DNA of 64,000 nt from Toxonevra muliebris (GCA_963691655.1 OY829326.1:109713388-109777387), one strand, 5' to 3'. Positions 1 to 13,290 are shown, numbered from the stretch's first letter. A program made the numbers and translations. The notes: generated from the letters alone by a model not told the origin.

Positions 1-900
1 CTCCTTTTTTGTGCTCTTTAAGTTTATTTTCACAAGAGCCCAATATCTCTCCACTGGTCTTAGCTCTGGACAATTTGGAGGACTGGCCTCCTTGGTACAA
101 AAGCTATGTTATGACATGATGCCAAATCGGGCCAAAAATATGTGGACACATTGTGCTCTCTTATGAAAGGAAGAAGTCTTTTTTTCAAACATTCTTTGAT
201 GTATATTTCGGTATTTATAGAGCCCACTGTAACAAATGACTTGCTTCTTTTGCCACAACTGCATATAGCTTGCCATACCAGGCATTTTTTAGGAAATTTT
301 GTCTGCTTCTAAATTGTTCCTCGACATTTCCTCGAACATCAGCAACATAAAAATTTTTACCCGGAAGCTGAGTAAAATCTGCCAGTACGTACGTTTCGTT
401 GTCCATTATACAACATGAATATTTTTGTATGAAATTCGTTTTTAATTTCCGAGCCTTACTTTTGGCGTCTAAATTTTTTGCAGCATTCCTGTCTGGAACT
501 TTTTCGACTTTGTATATCTTCAAACCTGCATTGGCTTTAATTTTTCGCACCAAATAGTCAGAGCACTGGGCTAACCGGGCAGCTTTTCTACCAGATGTGT
601 TTGGAGATCTTTTCAATATGCTTTCTATTTTCTTGGCTTTCCCAATATCATGTGGTCCTTGTTTTCTTCCCGAACCAGGTTTCCTATCGATGGTTAAATT
701 CTCCTGAAACTGTTTAATAACATTGGAAACAGTTTGACCAATTTGGATTTTTTTGAAAATTTTTAATAATTTTAAGACGTACTTCTTTTTCTTCACTCAT
801 TTTAATCAAACTCACAATAAATCAACATGTTTGTCATTAAAAATAACAACTGACATATTTTTCAAAGCTAACTAGATCAAAGAAATTTTTAAATTTTACA
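1..900 (-). mobile_element. Tc1/mariner-superfamily transposase relic, cut by the window edge
   Basis: The minus strand holds a 193-codon open frame (796 down to 215) that reads as the N-terminal half of an IS630/Tc1/mariner transposase: a basic start, a GSGRKQGP linker, a helix-turn-helix-like stretch around residues 55-90, then MDNETYVLADFTQLPG. In relatives the residue just before E in this motif is the first catalytic Asp; here it is Asn. Beyond 215 the similarity continues in another frame (IYIKECLKKRLLPF, then YFWPDLASCH with the second Asp) and shifts again near 100 to PELRPVERYWALVK, which carries the third acidic residue. At least two frameshifts and a probable gap after DLASCH make it dead. 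The pattern suggests a DDxE lineage rather than classical mariner; the exact clade is inference. The 3' end lies outside the window and I could not fix the inverted repeats. Confidence 0.8.
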
Positions 901-3900
901 CCCAAAAAAAATTATTAGGTAAAACGTGTGTTAAGATTTTTTCGATCTCACTCCTTACCCTTAGGCCTGTGTTTCGTTAAGATTTGAACACAAAAGGAAC
1001 ATGTAAGAAGGCATTTCACTGAAGTTTTGAACATTAATTTTTAAGATGTAGAACCTTTTGATTTGCGACTTGTGTGTTCTTCGGACTTTTCTATTTCTTC
1101 TTAAAAAATTTCAATTTCTATTATATATTTCAAAAAAAAAAAAACAAAAATGCTGAAATTACCCCACAATAGCCCGTTGATTTTACAAGTACCAACTTTA
1201 ATACTAGGCACATGAAAATATCTTTATTATTTTGCAGATTTAGCGCTCACTACATGCGGTCACTTTCGGCAGCACTTTGAAATCTTGCGCCACACACAAT
1301 TTTCACTGTAGATATGGAAAATGTGTAAAGGGAAATAATTTTTATGGATTGTTGTTGAGCAAACATGACACTCACATGCAATAATTAAATATCTTCTTCG
1401 CTTTACTTTTCACTGCAAGACAATGGAACTAATGCAGCAAACCGTTATCTTTCTTTTTTTCTTTTTGGTGAAAGCAAAATATGACATGTCACATATACAA
1501 AGATATTCAAATACTTATGTATGGGTGTGTATCTATTGATGTAGCTTTTGTTTGAAAATTGATAAAATTCTTTCTATAATATAAAAGAAAATGTGTCAAA
1601 GTCAAATTGTAAGCAATGAAAACAAAGTGTTTTGAATGCTCTTTGTATGGGAATTTCCGGTGGAAGGAAGTAACTACACACACAAATACTTAAAGTGGGG
1701 AGATTATGGCATAAGTAAGAGCAAATTGATAGACGAAACTGTATAAATGCAGTAAAGAAAATTGAGTTGTCTACTGTAGCAGCAACAGCAGCAAGCAACA
1801 TCATCTTTCTTTCAACCCTCATCACCCTCATGCTAGCAACAACAAAAGCAACAAAACACTTGCATTCCAGTTGTTTATGCCTTGTTGCTGTTAGAGCGGC
1901 AAATTTAAAAGTGTGCAAATACGCTGCTGGATATCAGCATTGAAAATAAAAGAAGATGAATTGTTTAGTTTTAATGTATGTATTTATTTATCTTGATTTT
2001 CTATAAAATGTTCAAATCAATTCAAAAAAAAAAAAAAAAAGGTGTACCACTTTGTACACGCACACACACAAACATATGAGTCCAACAGCAAAACAAAAGA
2101 GCCTCTCAATGTCTGCAATATATTTAAAATTTTTCATGGCTCTACCAGAAAGTTGGTAAAATATTTTGGCGTTTTTGTGCAGGCCTCTTAGCATCACTTT
2201 GGTGCACATCGAGATGTTTGCCTTGTTTAACTGCCAATTGGCGTAACAAATTATAAATTTCATGCACTATTGGAAATACGAACGTGTACAGTTGCAGTAG
2301 ATACAGATTTATATTTGTTTTCAACTACATACACATATTATATACACGTGCGTGTAAAACAACCTTAATTCAGTCGGACTTATTCGAAATGATTTTTGTG
2401 TTAATGCTTTTTTCATGCTTGTTTAACGTAGATTATACAAGTCTAAATAACTGGGCGTTTTCGGCAACTTTACGCCTGCACAACATGTTGATTTCTTTAT
2501 GAGGTTTCTACTTAGTTACGTACAAAAGCATGAACAAAATAGAATGAAATATTTATGGCAATGCCAAATTAGTTTCGTATTTTTATCTTCTTCAAATTAA
2601 CCATGTAATTCTAGACGTTGTGAAGCGATTATGCTGCTAAGATTTACGGGTATTTTAGAATTAACGTAAATTAACACATTAACTTGTTAAATAATTAAAA
2701 AAAAGTAAAATTGTGCCAACACGCATCAATTAAATGTAAATTTGTAGGCGGAGTCAATTTGTACATACACCGTTAACCTTATGTACTTATCTATAGCATA
2801 ATAATTTCCCCTTTATATTTCTTTAACCAAAAGTCATTCAAGTCTTTTGATTCAGTCTGTTTTCTCAGCAGCATTTGAGCTAAACTCAAATGCGTAAACC
2901 AGTTTCTGGTATTGAGCGAATTCTTGTGTACTCCGCAATTTAGGGCTGCAAGAATGTTGAAGATAAGCATGTTTGATACGTTCATTCATAATTTAACAGA
3001 ATTGAAATAAATGCCCGAAATTATATACCATATTCCAACCAAAATTCTTCATAGCTTTACATTTTTAAAAACTCACCTAAAGAAGTCTCGAATTTGTTGT
3101 ATTGCCTTTATGTAATATGCTAATATTTTCATTCAATACTTATTACTTCTTCGCAATAAGCTCTCTGTTAACACTTAAACCAAAGAATATATAATACATA
3201 GAAGGCGCATCACGAACAAATTTATTTGCACAAAAACTTTGTTCTATGGAGCCATAACTGCCTCCACTTTACACTCAAAATTCAGTTGTTCTCATAAAAC
3301 CAATGAGTGATTGAAATAGTTTGTTTCTCTTTGTTGTTGGCTTTGTTTAGTGAGAGGGGTTTTTTAAAGAGAGTTTTGTATTTTCTTTTTTTTCATGATT
3401 CGTTTTTTTTTTGGTTTCCGTGCTAGTATATATGAGCTGGTATTTTCATTATTTAGCAGAATTTACATCGCCGGTGTGCTTTTATATATGGCACAGGTTA
3501 TAAAATTCAAATCCCAAGTTGTGACTCGAAAAAATAGGTATTTTTCCAGATTTTTTTTCAGGTAAACTAATAAAGTTTTTTATAAAAACTATTTAGTATC
3601 TAAAAGTACATGTATTGAACTTAACTTTAACTAATTTGCAATATTTTGCAAATCTAGAACATTTGGAATCCAAAAATGAAATGGATTTACTTTTATTATA
3701 AGATTATCTAGTGATTAATCGAAGGATGTGAAAAAATATGCATATTTACCAAAATCACCGCCTGTCAAAGTTAACAGTTCAATTTTAACTAAAAAACGCT
3801 GTTTCATTTGTAAAAAAAAGTTTTCCTTCGATCAATCTAGATTACTATATATTTAAAAAGCATATAAATTTTGAAAATATTTGGTTTAGAAGTTGTTGAA

Positions 3901-4560
3901 TAATCGTTGTCACCGAATTCAATAATGAGTTTTTTGAGAAAAACACGTTTAAAGTTTCAACTTACTTTAATGTCAAGAAAAATTTTTTTTCGCAAATAAC
4001 AAGGAGTCAAAAATTTTCTCTGGATCAACTTAAAAATTTGTAGACATATTTTTGAAAACATATACTTTAAGAAAATGCAAAAAAAGTAGATTTTTTAAAA
4101 GTTACAACGGGAGGTGCCCCCTTAAAAACTTTCAAATCGTTTGATTTCAACTTTTTATGCTTTTTCGAATACAAAAACAAAAATATTACTAAAAAGAAAT
4201 TTAGCTAAGACCATAATTTTGGGTCACAAATTGAAAAAAAAATTAATTAGGTTGGAAAGCAATATTGATACTCGGCAACAACGCAAAAAAAAAACAACCA
4301 CATGTACCTACATATTCTCCGCAAAAAAACCCATTCATATGCAGTCTGTAATGATGTGCGAGAGTTTAAGAAAAAAACACACCATGAGAGTGCATGGGAG
4401 AGAGTAGAGTTTTGCTCTTCCTCTTTACTGCGACCGCCCCCACCCGAAACGAAAGAAACATATTTTGGAAAAATTTTGAGAGATGCGCCTTCTATGTATT
4501 ATATATTCTTTGCTTAAACTCTTCACAGGGCTCGTGTAGAAAGTTCTTCAGAACCCCATG
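901..4560. other. AT-rich non-coding DNA
   Basis: No supported gene. The stretch contains poly(A) or poly(T) runs (around 1132-1144, 2024-2040 and 3405-3415) and CA-rich runs near 2060. Around 3925-3955 there is a GAGAAAAACACGTTTAAAGT-like segment that resembles sequence near 48640 and 58190, so 3.5-4.13 kb is probably another old dispersed repeat. I could not find its ends. Open frames here are short and composition-driven. Confidence 0.5.
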
Positions 4561-5292
4561 TTTTTGAAATAGAGGAGGTAGTGAAGAAGGAGGTGGTAGA
4601 GACTTGTGTATAGGAGAGGTGAATATATATAAGGGAAGGTAGAGGCGGAGTTAGGGGAGCTGGTAGAGGGATAGGTGGAGGCGGAGGTATAGCAGGAAGT
4701 GGTAGAGGAGTTCAAGGAGGAGGTAGACGTGGAAGTGTAGAAGGGTGTAGGAGAGGATTAAGAGGTGGAGGAGGATGTAGAAGTGAAGGAGTATGTGAAG
4801 ATGGGAGGAAGAGAGATAGGTATGGGAAAAGGCAGAGGAAGAGTTAGAGGAAGAGGTAGATGTTGGAGGTTGGAGGAGGTTGGAGCAGGAAGTACAGGAG
4901 TAAATGCCATAGGTGGGAGAAGAAGAGTTGGAAGGAGAATCGAAAAGGAAGGTAAGGAGGAAACAAAATATAGGTTAGATGAGGAAGATGAGGTGGATTT
5001 AGAGGATGATATATAGAGATAGAGGTAGAAACGAAGGCAAAGGAGGGGATAGAAAAGAAAGTAGAGAAGGAAAAAAAAGAGAAGTTCGAGGAAGGGTTTG
5101 AAGTGAAAGAAGAAGGGGTTAAAGTGATAGAAAAGTAAGTGGAAGAGGAGGTAGAGGAGCAGTTAGAGAAGGGGATAGAGAGAAAGTAGTTGTGGAGAGT
5201 GCGGAGAAGGTGCGGGAAGATGTAGAGGAAGTGATAGGGGAGGGATTAGAGGAACAGGTAAAGAAGATAGAGAAAAGAGGAACAGTAGTAGT
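4560..5292 (+). repeat. Purine-rich low-complexity tract (GA/GGTAGAGG-like)
   Basis: About 730 bases in which the plus strand is overwhelmingly A and G with scattered T, built of imperfect GGAGGTAGAG, GAAGAGG and GTAGAGG-like motifs. It looks like a degenerate tandem repeat. An 83-codon open frame inside it (4765-5016) is rich in G, R and E only because of this composition. Such strand-asymmetric tracts can in principle form triplex DNA; that is inference. Confidence 0.8.
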
Positions 5293-5691
5293 GACTTTAT
5301 TACCCTAATTTCAACTCAAAGAGTTATCGAATTTTAACTAATAGTGTTAGACCTAAAAGTATGCTATAAACTAAACTTATTTGAAGCAGCATTATTCATC
5401 ACGCAATGATATCGTAATATTCCGATTCATATTTCCCATATTTAATTTGGGTTTAGATTTCGTAGATTTATACTCCTTCTAATTTCTAAGATTTAGCTCT
5501 CAAAGCTGATGTAAGATTTCCTACCATTTATAGGTTTATGGTTTCAGAGAAAACTGATTTTTTAGGACTCACAACGTTACTCATATTTTGCCCAGATTTG
5601 CGGGAAGCTTTTATTAAAAAGCGGTATTAGAAATCTTCACTCTGATTGCTCTCTAAATAAATTACTGCACTGCGATCCTATCACAATTGGA

Positions 5692-6350
5692 GTTAGGTTA
5701 GGTTAGAGTGGCTGTCCTATAGTAGGATATACTGAAGTCAACGAGGCCCGTTGGTTGTTTCGCAGTTAGCATAATCTTTATTGAACCTTTGTGGTTCATT
5801 AAAGTTCAGAGCTCCTGATGTCTGCAGATTCAATCTGAAAAAGAGTTAAACCATTTTGTAGTTTTAATAAATCTCTTTATATCCCTGATATCTGTAGATT
5901 CGAGGTCAACTTGGATGCTGAAGAAAAATTTACCTAAAGATGCTAGTCTTCGTGTGGCAAGCGCTTGACAATTACAGGAGAAGTGGAAAGTGATTGCCTC
6001 GTCCTCCTCATAGAGCCAACTTTTTTAGAAGTCGTTCCCAGGTAGTCCTAATCTATTGGCATGTCTACCAATCAGATAATGGCCAGTGATAATTACTACA
6101 GTGTTTCAAATAGTTGATGTATTGTATTTAGAGGAGCAAAAAAGTCTGACCTCCTCAGGTTGCATTTGCATAGGCATACCTGAACCTTACAAGGAGTAGG
6201 GAATTGTGTGTCTAGCCTTACCGGCTCATCGGCTTTGTAATTTCTTGGAATATCACTATGTTCTGATATCCAAATACAGTTATAAGCTTAGATATATCAT
6301 TTAGAGATAGGGAGCATTTAGAGACTATCTTGGTGGTAGGCTTAGGTCAA
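5692..6350 (-). mobile_element. 3' end of an RNase H-bearing LINE (I/R1/LOA-type) with TTAGG-like tail
   Basis: Read on the minus strand, 6350 down to about 5800 gives broken peptides typical of the RNase H and C-terminal part of fly LINEs: a HSDIPRNYKADELARL segment, where relatives have a GH..I.GN..ADELAR block, then IGRHANRLGLPGNDF, a cysteine-containing FHFSCNCQALATRRL, and IKRFIKTTKWF near the C terminus. Several stops and frame changes lie between them, so the copy is dead and truncated at its 5' side. It ends on the minus strand in about three TAACC units (plus-strand GTTAGGTTAGGTTAG at 5692-5706), which I take as the element's 3' tail. The clade call rests on the RNase H domain and this tail. 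Confidence 0.75.
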
Positions 6351-6424
6351 GCTATCGCAACCCTTCATGTTATGTTAGCTATATTTGCACATGAATGAAA
6401 GAAACTTACAAAGAATCCCTTAAG

Positions 6425-6603
6425 CCGAAACGAAAAGCTTTTCGTGGGCAATTTTTTTTTGCTTTTTGAGGTTTGCCATTACCAGTCAAGAGGAGGAGCT
6501 GTTTATAAAAATTTTTATTTTCTATTATTGATTTTTGACATGACTAGCGTCGAACCCAGGCTCTCTGCTTATCAGCCCAGCACACTAACCACTACGCCAT
6601 GGC
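6425..6603 (-). mobile_element. tRNA-derived SINE, copy 2
   Basis: On the minus strand the copy starts at 6603 with a tRNA-like head: an A-box-like TAGTGGTTAGTGTGCTGGGC and a B-box-like GGGTTCGACGC, the internal RNA polymerase III promoter elements of tRNAs. The body follows with AATAGAAAATAAAAATTTTT and CTTGACTGGTAATGGCAAAC, then an AAAGCTTTTCG segment. The same order of blocks occurs in copies at 38.55 kb (plus) and 53.75/55.36 kb (minus). It encodes no protein and would depend on a LINE for movement. Exact ends are approximate; I found no clear target duplication. Confidence 0.8.
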
Positions 6604-7059
6604 ATTCTTAGTAAGCAAATTTTTGTTCTTTCTTGATTTTGTTGCTATGAATATAATAATACGGGATCCATATCTAATTTGCTCCTCCCGAAGGAGATAT
6701 ACATTGGCTTTTAGTATTGTAAGATCTTTGAAATCAATAATATTTCTTTTGATGAAGGCAGTCATGAAAAATGCTTTTGAAACCATGAAATCAGTTTATG
6801 CGGTGAGATTAGAGTCAAATATGACACCAGTAGTAATCAGTAGTTAGAAGTTCAATCTATATGGTAATCAAAGTGGAATGTTTTGGTCTTTTTTAATAAG
6901 AAATAACACAATATTTTTAATATATAAATGTAAATAATTATCTGCATACCATTTTTCGAAAGAGTTTTTTAAACTCAATCGAATGTTTTGACAATCTGAA
7001 ATCTGAAAAACTTTCAAATTTTACATCGCCTGAATACATTAATCCATCAAATCCGAAAA

Positions 7060-8330
7060 AAACAGAGCAGGAGTCGATTATAAAGCCGCATTCGACAGCA
7101 TGATGGTTTTGACATCGCTGCGAAGCTCATCAGACTTTGCAAAATGATACTGGCTGACACCACTAGCGATGATTCGATACAAGTAAATACAAGTAAAAAC
7201 TCGATACTTTTTATTCGATTCAAGTACTTTTTTTTACTCGATGCTATAACATAAGTATTTTACTTGGTATCGGAAAAAAGGGTCAGTATCGGATACTCGA
7301 TACTTTTTGAAAATATTTATTTAAAAAACTGAAATATTGCTATACAATATTTAAAATTGTGTATCATTTTACAATATTTTACAGCAATCAATAATATATT
7401 TCAAAATGTTACTGCAGAATTATTCAAAATATTTCAGTCCATATTGCAATATTTCAATGTATGACAAAATTGCAGTACAGTATTGAAGTTCTAGAATATA
7501 TTTCCGGCAATGCATGTAAAACATAATGTTTATTGAAATCTTTTCATGAAAATAAAATATTTTTAACAAACTTTAATCTGTTGATTAGTTTTCCTTCTAT
7601 TATAAATTTTCTAGCGATTTGCTAAATTAAATTAACGTCATTTCTATATGATTCACGTGTTTCCAGTGGAAATATCTGAAAACCATGATTTATTGGTGAA
7701 AAACTCGTGTTGAGTGGTGTAAACTGTAGGCTCAACCATGTTGTATCACAATGGGCCGTTCTGGCCTGAATGTTTTCCTTGACAACCACTTTAAAAGAGA
7801 GTAATTTGTCTCTTTAAACGAGTATTCGATACAAGTACACATTCGATACCTTTTTCCGATATTTTCGGTTGCATCGATACTTATATTCGATACAAGTAAT
7901 GAGTAAAAGTATCGATAATATGTGGGTATCGAATCAACCCTAGATACCATCAGCGCAGTGAAAATTCTAACTTCTACGTACCATTTAAAGCCAATCAAGG
8001 TTTCAGACAAGGTAATTGCCTATTGTGCTACTTCTTCAATCTCATGCGGAAGAAAATAACTCAACCAGCAAATCTCCGGTACTATATTTTACAAAAGCAT
8101 CATATACTGATGACGAGTGAGCAGTCAGCGCAGCATTCTCTAATCTTTAAAAATACTTTCATTGAGTGGGTTAAGCAGCAAACGAAAACAAAACGAAATA
8201 ACTTATGTCAACAATCAAAGAGTCACGGCATTTTATACGAAATGTTACTTTTGACAATTATATAATGAAATCCAAATCGTCAGTGATTTTTTATATCTCG
8301 GACTCAGATTAGATTGTTATTAACAGCAGC
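7060..8330 (+). pseudogene. LINE reverse transcriptase relic, split by a hAT-like insertion
   Basis: Two blocks of reverse transcriptase flank an insertion at 7164-7942. Before it, 7068-7163 reads DYKAAFDS then, in another frame, KLIRLCKM.LADT, like fingers/palm sequence of endonuclease-type LINEs. After it, 7943-8110 reads ISAVKI, a frameshifted NQGFRQGNCL and CYFFNLMRKKI, matching the common G-RQG-L...FNL--E-I block. Further downstream (to about 8300) only weak similarity remains and the YADD box is not readable. Removing the insertion and one copy of its 8-bp duplication joins LADT to ISAVKI in frame, which supports the reading. Dead by frameshifts and 5' truncation. RTE/CR1-like is the best guess. 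Confidence 0.65.
7164..7942. mobile_element. hAT-like non-autonomous element with 8-bp target duplication
   Basis: Ends TAGCGATGATTCGATAC (left) and, reverse complemented, TAGGGTTGATTCGATAC (right), 15 of 17 identical; TAGGG-type starts are common in the hAT superfamily. Flanks are GACACCAC on the left and GATACCAT on the right, an 8-bp duplication with two C/T differences. The interior carries many copies of TCGATAC/GTATCGA-type motifs near both ends, as expected for transposase-binding subterminal repeats. No transposase frame is visible. It interrupts a LINE reverse transcriptase relic, so it is younger than that LINE. Confidence 0.7.
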
Positions 8331-11300
8331 TGGTTATTTTGGTTTATGGAGTTATTTTGACCCCACAATTAAAATGTAGCATATGTATGAATATATAAAA
8401 TGAAGTAAAGTATATACATACATATTACAGTACGATAAAACATGTAAAAATTAATATGAACAAAACGGTACCACAGAAGAAAAATCAGTATAAAAGGACA
8501 TGCATTAAACAGAACAAGACACTCAGACTTAGACTGTGGCATAGAAAATTTCTTCTTCTCTTTGTTAGATTATATGAAATACTCCTTACGGTTGCGTCAG
8601 CACGAAAGGATAAGGCTTAGACATTGGTAGCTAATATCAAACGAAGCGACAGCACGTTTGGTACCTCTTTAATTCTTAGAAATCGGTCAGGTATTTATTG
8701 GACCTTGCGAGTGAGACATCACACCAAGGTATAAAAAGATCAGGTATTCATTAAACACCAGGGTGTGCGACAGCCTCACTGGTGTAGTACAAACAAAGTT
8801 GCCACTGACCATACAGCAAACGACAAAGACTTAGCCATCGTGTCACGAGGACACGCATCGTAAATACAGGAACAGGAACGAGCGGCAACGAAGCCACAGT
8901 AAGAAACCCGAACGCCAAGAATGGCAAACAAAGTGAAACGAGCACGAACGAAGGCGAACGAACAAACAATATACGAGGTACCAAGAATAAAAATACTAAC
9001 GAATCAAGTGTAAATTAAAACAACAGTGAAGAATTTCAATTAACAAGTGAACATAGAAAATAGAAACAAATTATCGTGAGTTATTATTTACGTACCCTGG
9101 TTACTCGCTGAGTATACCCTGACTAAAGGAAAAGGAACCAGGAAAGGTCGTTACAGCCTTCTCTCGACGGACGAAGATAAAGTTCTATAAGTCCTCCTTA
9201 CTTCCCAAGCTAATTTGTGCCGCTGTGAACGTGAACGATGACGGCCAATAATAAGATGCTGTTGGAAGTTTTCTAGAGGAAGATACTTCTATAGTTCAAT
9301 ATGCGTGGACAATGTGTATAGAAGAAAATGAAACCATGGGTTGTTCGATGTCAGTTTATATTCAACGTCAAGACTGAGTTATGCATATTAAAATTTATAT
9401 AAGCAGGGTCCTCTCGAGGAGCCTCTTATATGGTTCGATTAATGCTACCGTCACTGGTCGCCATTACCATCACCATCAGCATCGTCGGCTCGCAAGCATT
9501 ATAATATACTATTTACTGTTATATTCTATTATAATAGTAATGATAATCTTTACTCTTTTGTTTGTAACTATCACTCTAGTATATCTTGTTGAATTCACTA
9601 TTTGGCTTTGGGTAATTACCATTATATTTATTCTAGTAAAACATGTAATATTTAGGTACACTCTGTACATACCATATTTCAGATAAAAGATTTCTTGACC
9701 TATAGGAATTTATACCAGTTGCCAGACTGTACACTAGGAAAATGTTAATTCTCTAGCGACTACTATTAAACTATTAAATAAACAATCACAACCCTTGTGA
9801 TAATTTTTCAATTAAAAAACAAAGTCTCCAACCGTTTTTATTTGCTTTCACTTTCAGCTTTCCGTTCCACTAATTTTCAACTTGTGTTAAATTAAGAAAA
9901 CCTAAAACGCAATTAGCACATTTATATTTTTTATAATCTTTATTATTCACATTTGCATCACTAACACAGTCATTAGAGTTAATTAAATTACATTTTCTTG
10001 TAAACAATAATGAAATAAAAAGAAAAATAAAAAAACTATTATAAGATCATTTCCTTTCATTTATTGTTTTAACTTACTGCAATGGTATTCATCATCATCA
10101 TCAATTTGCATACGTTAATTATCAATATTATCGTATCTTGTATGCGTCTCGTACTACTGAAACATTTAAATAAATATTGCGATAACGTGATTTAAATGCC
10201 ATTAAGCTGAGCACCCAATTATGGACACAAAATCGCTTGCCGCATAACATTTTTTGTTTTCTTTTTTGTTGTTGTTGTTGTTGTATTTTTATTGTTTTTG
10301 TGTGTGTTGACCGCAATCATTTCGAATGAGTTCGCCAAGTCGTTACCTACAGATATCACTGTGTTTCGCCCCCTTTTAATTTTATTGTATTTATTGTTCT
10401 TTATGATGCTCATTGAAAATTCCAGCTTTGTGTTATTTCATTAAAAAAAAGAGACACAACCAACGCATAAGGTAAATGAAGGCACCAATCGTTGGGTAAA
10501 CAACAACAACAACAGCAACAAAACTTGTTAACTTTTTTTTTTATTATTTTGATTTCATGTCATTAATCCTTGTTTCAAAAGCGATTAAAAATACAACGCT
10601 ATATGAATACGGAATATGCAAAACAAAAACAAACAAAAAAAAAAAACAAAAAATTATTGTTTTTTCTTTGGATCACTTAATTATCGTTGTATTGTTTTAT
10701 TTATGATATATAGGTAAACTCGATTTTACTGTAATTGTTTTCATTCTTTTCAATTTGCTTGCTAATACACACAATTTTTGAATTGTTATTCTTTTAACGG
10801 AGGTTTCATATATAAGAACATAGCTCTACATTCTCATATTTATGTAAGTAAGTATACTCGAATTTATTATTGAAGGCATGCGCCACCCAAGTATTTATAT
10901 TGCTATTGTAATCATTGTTGTCGCTGCTATTGCTGCCACATATGTGTTACCTACTATGGCTGCCAAACACAAGCACACACAAATGCAAACATTTCTAAAC
11001 CCTTAGGCATTTGTATGCCATCACACTACCGCACTCAACAAACAGGAGGGTCTTTTTATTCTACCTTTCTTTTGCATGTATGTCGCTTTAGTCTTTCGTT
11101 TGTTTCTCTCATATATGTGTGTGTGTGTATTCGTGTTTGTGCGAGTCTGTTTTTATATTTTCATGCCCAATGGCCATTGTTCAGTGTCAAATGTTAAGTG
11201 TCGAAATATTTTTTCAAGTCAATTGCATTTAAGTAATTCGCACAGCTGTCATTTTATAGAAGGCTCGAGCCTCTCTTCAGTTTATGTAGCTACATCAGCA

Positions 11301-13290
11301 TCACTCACTTCAGATCACACCCGCGCACCTGGCGTTTCTTTAGCTTGATATTTGTTTTTTGACCACTTCAGTTAGCTGTTGAAACTGTTGCTTTAAGTAT
11401 ACTCTCTCATTACAAATAATAGAAAAGATTTTCATTTCATTCATTTAGCAAAAAAAAACAATGAACAAACAAACCATGCGCCAAATCTGATATGTAATAG
11501 AATAATAGAAATGTAAAAGGTGTTAAGGGGAAAGTAGTATAGACCAGGTGAAAGAATTGAATTAATTCAACTTATTTGTAGCTAACAGACATGCATATGT
11601 ATGGGTGGGTATATGTATAAATGTATGAATGTAAATCTGCTTAAGGCATAATTTCTTAATCCGATTGGTTTAGTTATAAAAATATAAACATTTGTTCAAT
11701 GTGGATATTAATATTTTTAATGTTGTTATAAAATTTAACTTTGACTTAAGTACGTATAAATGGGTTATTTCATGTCAATTAATATGATAGTACGTTGTAG
11801 AAAAATTAAGAAAATCCCCAAAAAATTCCCATCAATTTTGTTTGTAATGGGTTTGAAATGATGCGGTTCAACTTTTTTTTTTGAGAAATGCTTTGGTGAC
11901 AATTGGGAACCCACTTATCAAGTAATAATGGGAATTTTTTTTTATGTGAATATTTATTATTCATTTTATTAAAAATATATATCTTTCCTACTAATATGGT
12001 ATGAATTAATCACCTTGACTTTTTTGTGATTTTTTCTGCTTTTTTTTATTTTTTTACTAACCCTACAAAGTTTAGACTTAAAGAGAATACTAGAAAAAAA
12101 TTTAACTAATTTCTAACCGAGAACTCTTCCTTCCATTACGAAAATACGTTTCTCGTTTAAATAAAAACCAATAAAATTTAATAATGATAACGCCATCGCT
12201 ATTTCATGCCACTTCACCAACTACTAGTATGCTGCAAATTCAATTCGATGAGTGCTGCTTACTTTTCAATGCAATGGGAAAATATACCCGTAGATAGATC
12301 ATTAATAAAAGCGAATTCTCTGGAAATGTTTGGAAATGCACACTACTGAACTATGGTCATAGTAGACTTAGTATAATTTACAGTACAGTTGAAGTTTTCA
12401 TAAACTTGGAAAATCAAAAAACCAAGTAGACAGATCAAAAGTAGTATTTTTATAATTGAAAAAAAAAAAATTCGATCGACACACTGATATTGCAAAACAA
12501 GATTTTAATCTTGAAATTGAAAAATTATTAAGAAAGCTTCTGATTTTTTTTTTTGCACTGTATTATCAAAATTTATAATTAAAACTATCCAAAAAAAAAA
12601 AATAATAAAAAATATAATTAGAATTGTTTTCAAAAAGTTACAAGCATTTGCAACTTCAAAAACCTAAAACTATCGGAATATCTGAAAATTCATGTCTCAT
12701 GAACGGCTTCACAAAAAAAAATTTATAAATGATCAAGAAAGATTTTTTCACAAAATATAAAAAGACAACCAAGTTTCAGCAAATCGGAAAAGAGGATGTT
12801 GATTATGGGATTTCATTGGCATGGAGTGCTCCATATACAGTTGATAAAAAATTTAATTGTCTTTTATTTGATATAAAGTTTTTTCAAATTAACTAACAAG
12901 AAACGGAGATATTATTGAATTACATAAAACCTTTTTTTTGTAGAACTAAATATGAATTTTTAAAACCATTTTCGGATTCAGCGCGCAATTTTATAAAAAC
13001 AAAAATGTTAACAGGTAAGAATTGCTGTAAACTAGTGTTATCTGAAGGACCCAAATCTGAAAGATTTTTGCTACGTTTTGATCAGTAGGGCCACAACGAA
13101 AAGGGTTCCTTTTAGAAAAGAGCATAAACCTACAACAAGGAATTTTTAAGTGGCTTTTTTTTCAGTTTCTCATGTATATTCTTGATATTTATATATATGA
13201 TTGTTCGTAAATTGTTTTAGTTCATCCAAAAATAAAATCAGTAAAAAGTGTAAAGTGTCCACCTTTGAATTCCAGCATCATCTTAAGTCG
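8331..13290. other. AT-rich non-coding DNA with microsatellites
   Basis: No supported gene. Around 8485-9300 there is a more GC-balanced stretch with a TATAAAAGGACA motif at about 8490 that could be an old LTR or promoter, but no paired LTR, primer-binding site or gag/pol frame is visible. (GTT)n at 10265-10283, CAA/CAG-type runs at 10501-10523, GT-rich runs at 11114-11135. At 11760-12832 weakly similar inverted ends (ATGGGTTATTTCATGTCAAT against ATGGAGCACTCCATGCCAAT) hint at an old 1.07-kb element; not strong enough to list separately. Confidence 0.5.

Noticed and set aside
4765..5016. 83-codon Gly/Arg/Glu-rich frame
   Set aside because: Product of the purine-rich tract; no family resemblance.
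8485..9300. Possible solo LTR with TATAAAAGG
   Set aside because: No TG...CA or AGT...ACT-type ends, no duplication, no partner LTR and no primer-binding site seen.
11760..12832. Possible 1.07-kb inverted-repeat element
   Set aside because: Ends agree at only about 15 of 23 bases and no target duplication is clear.
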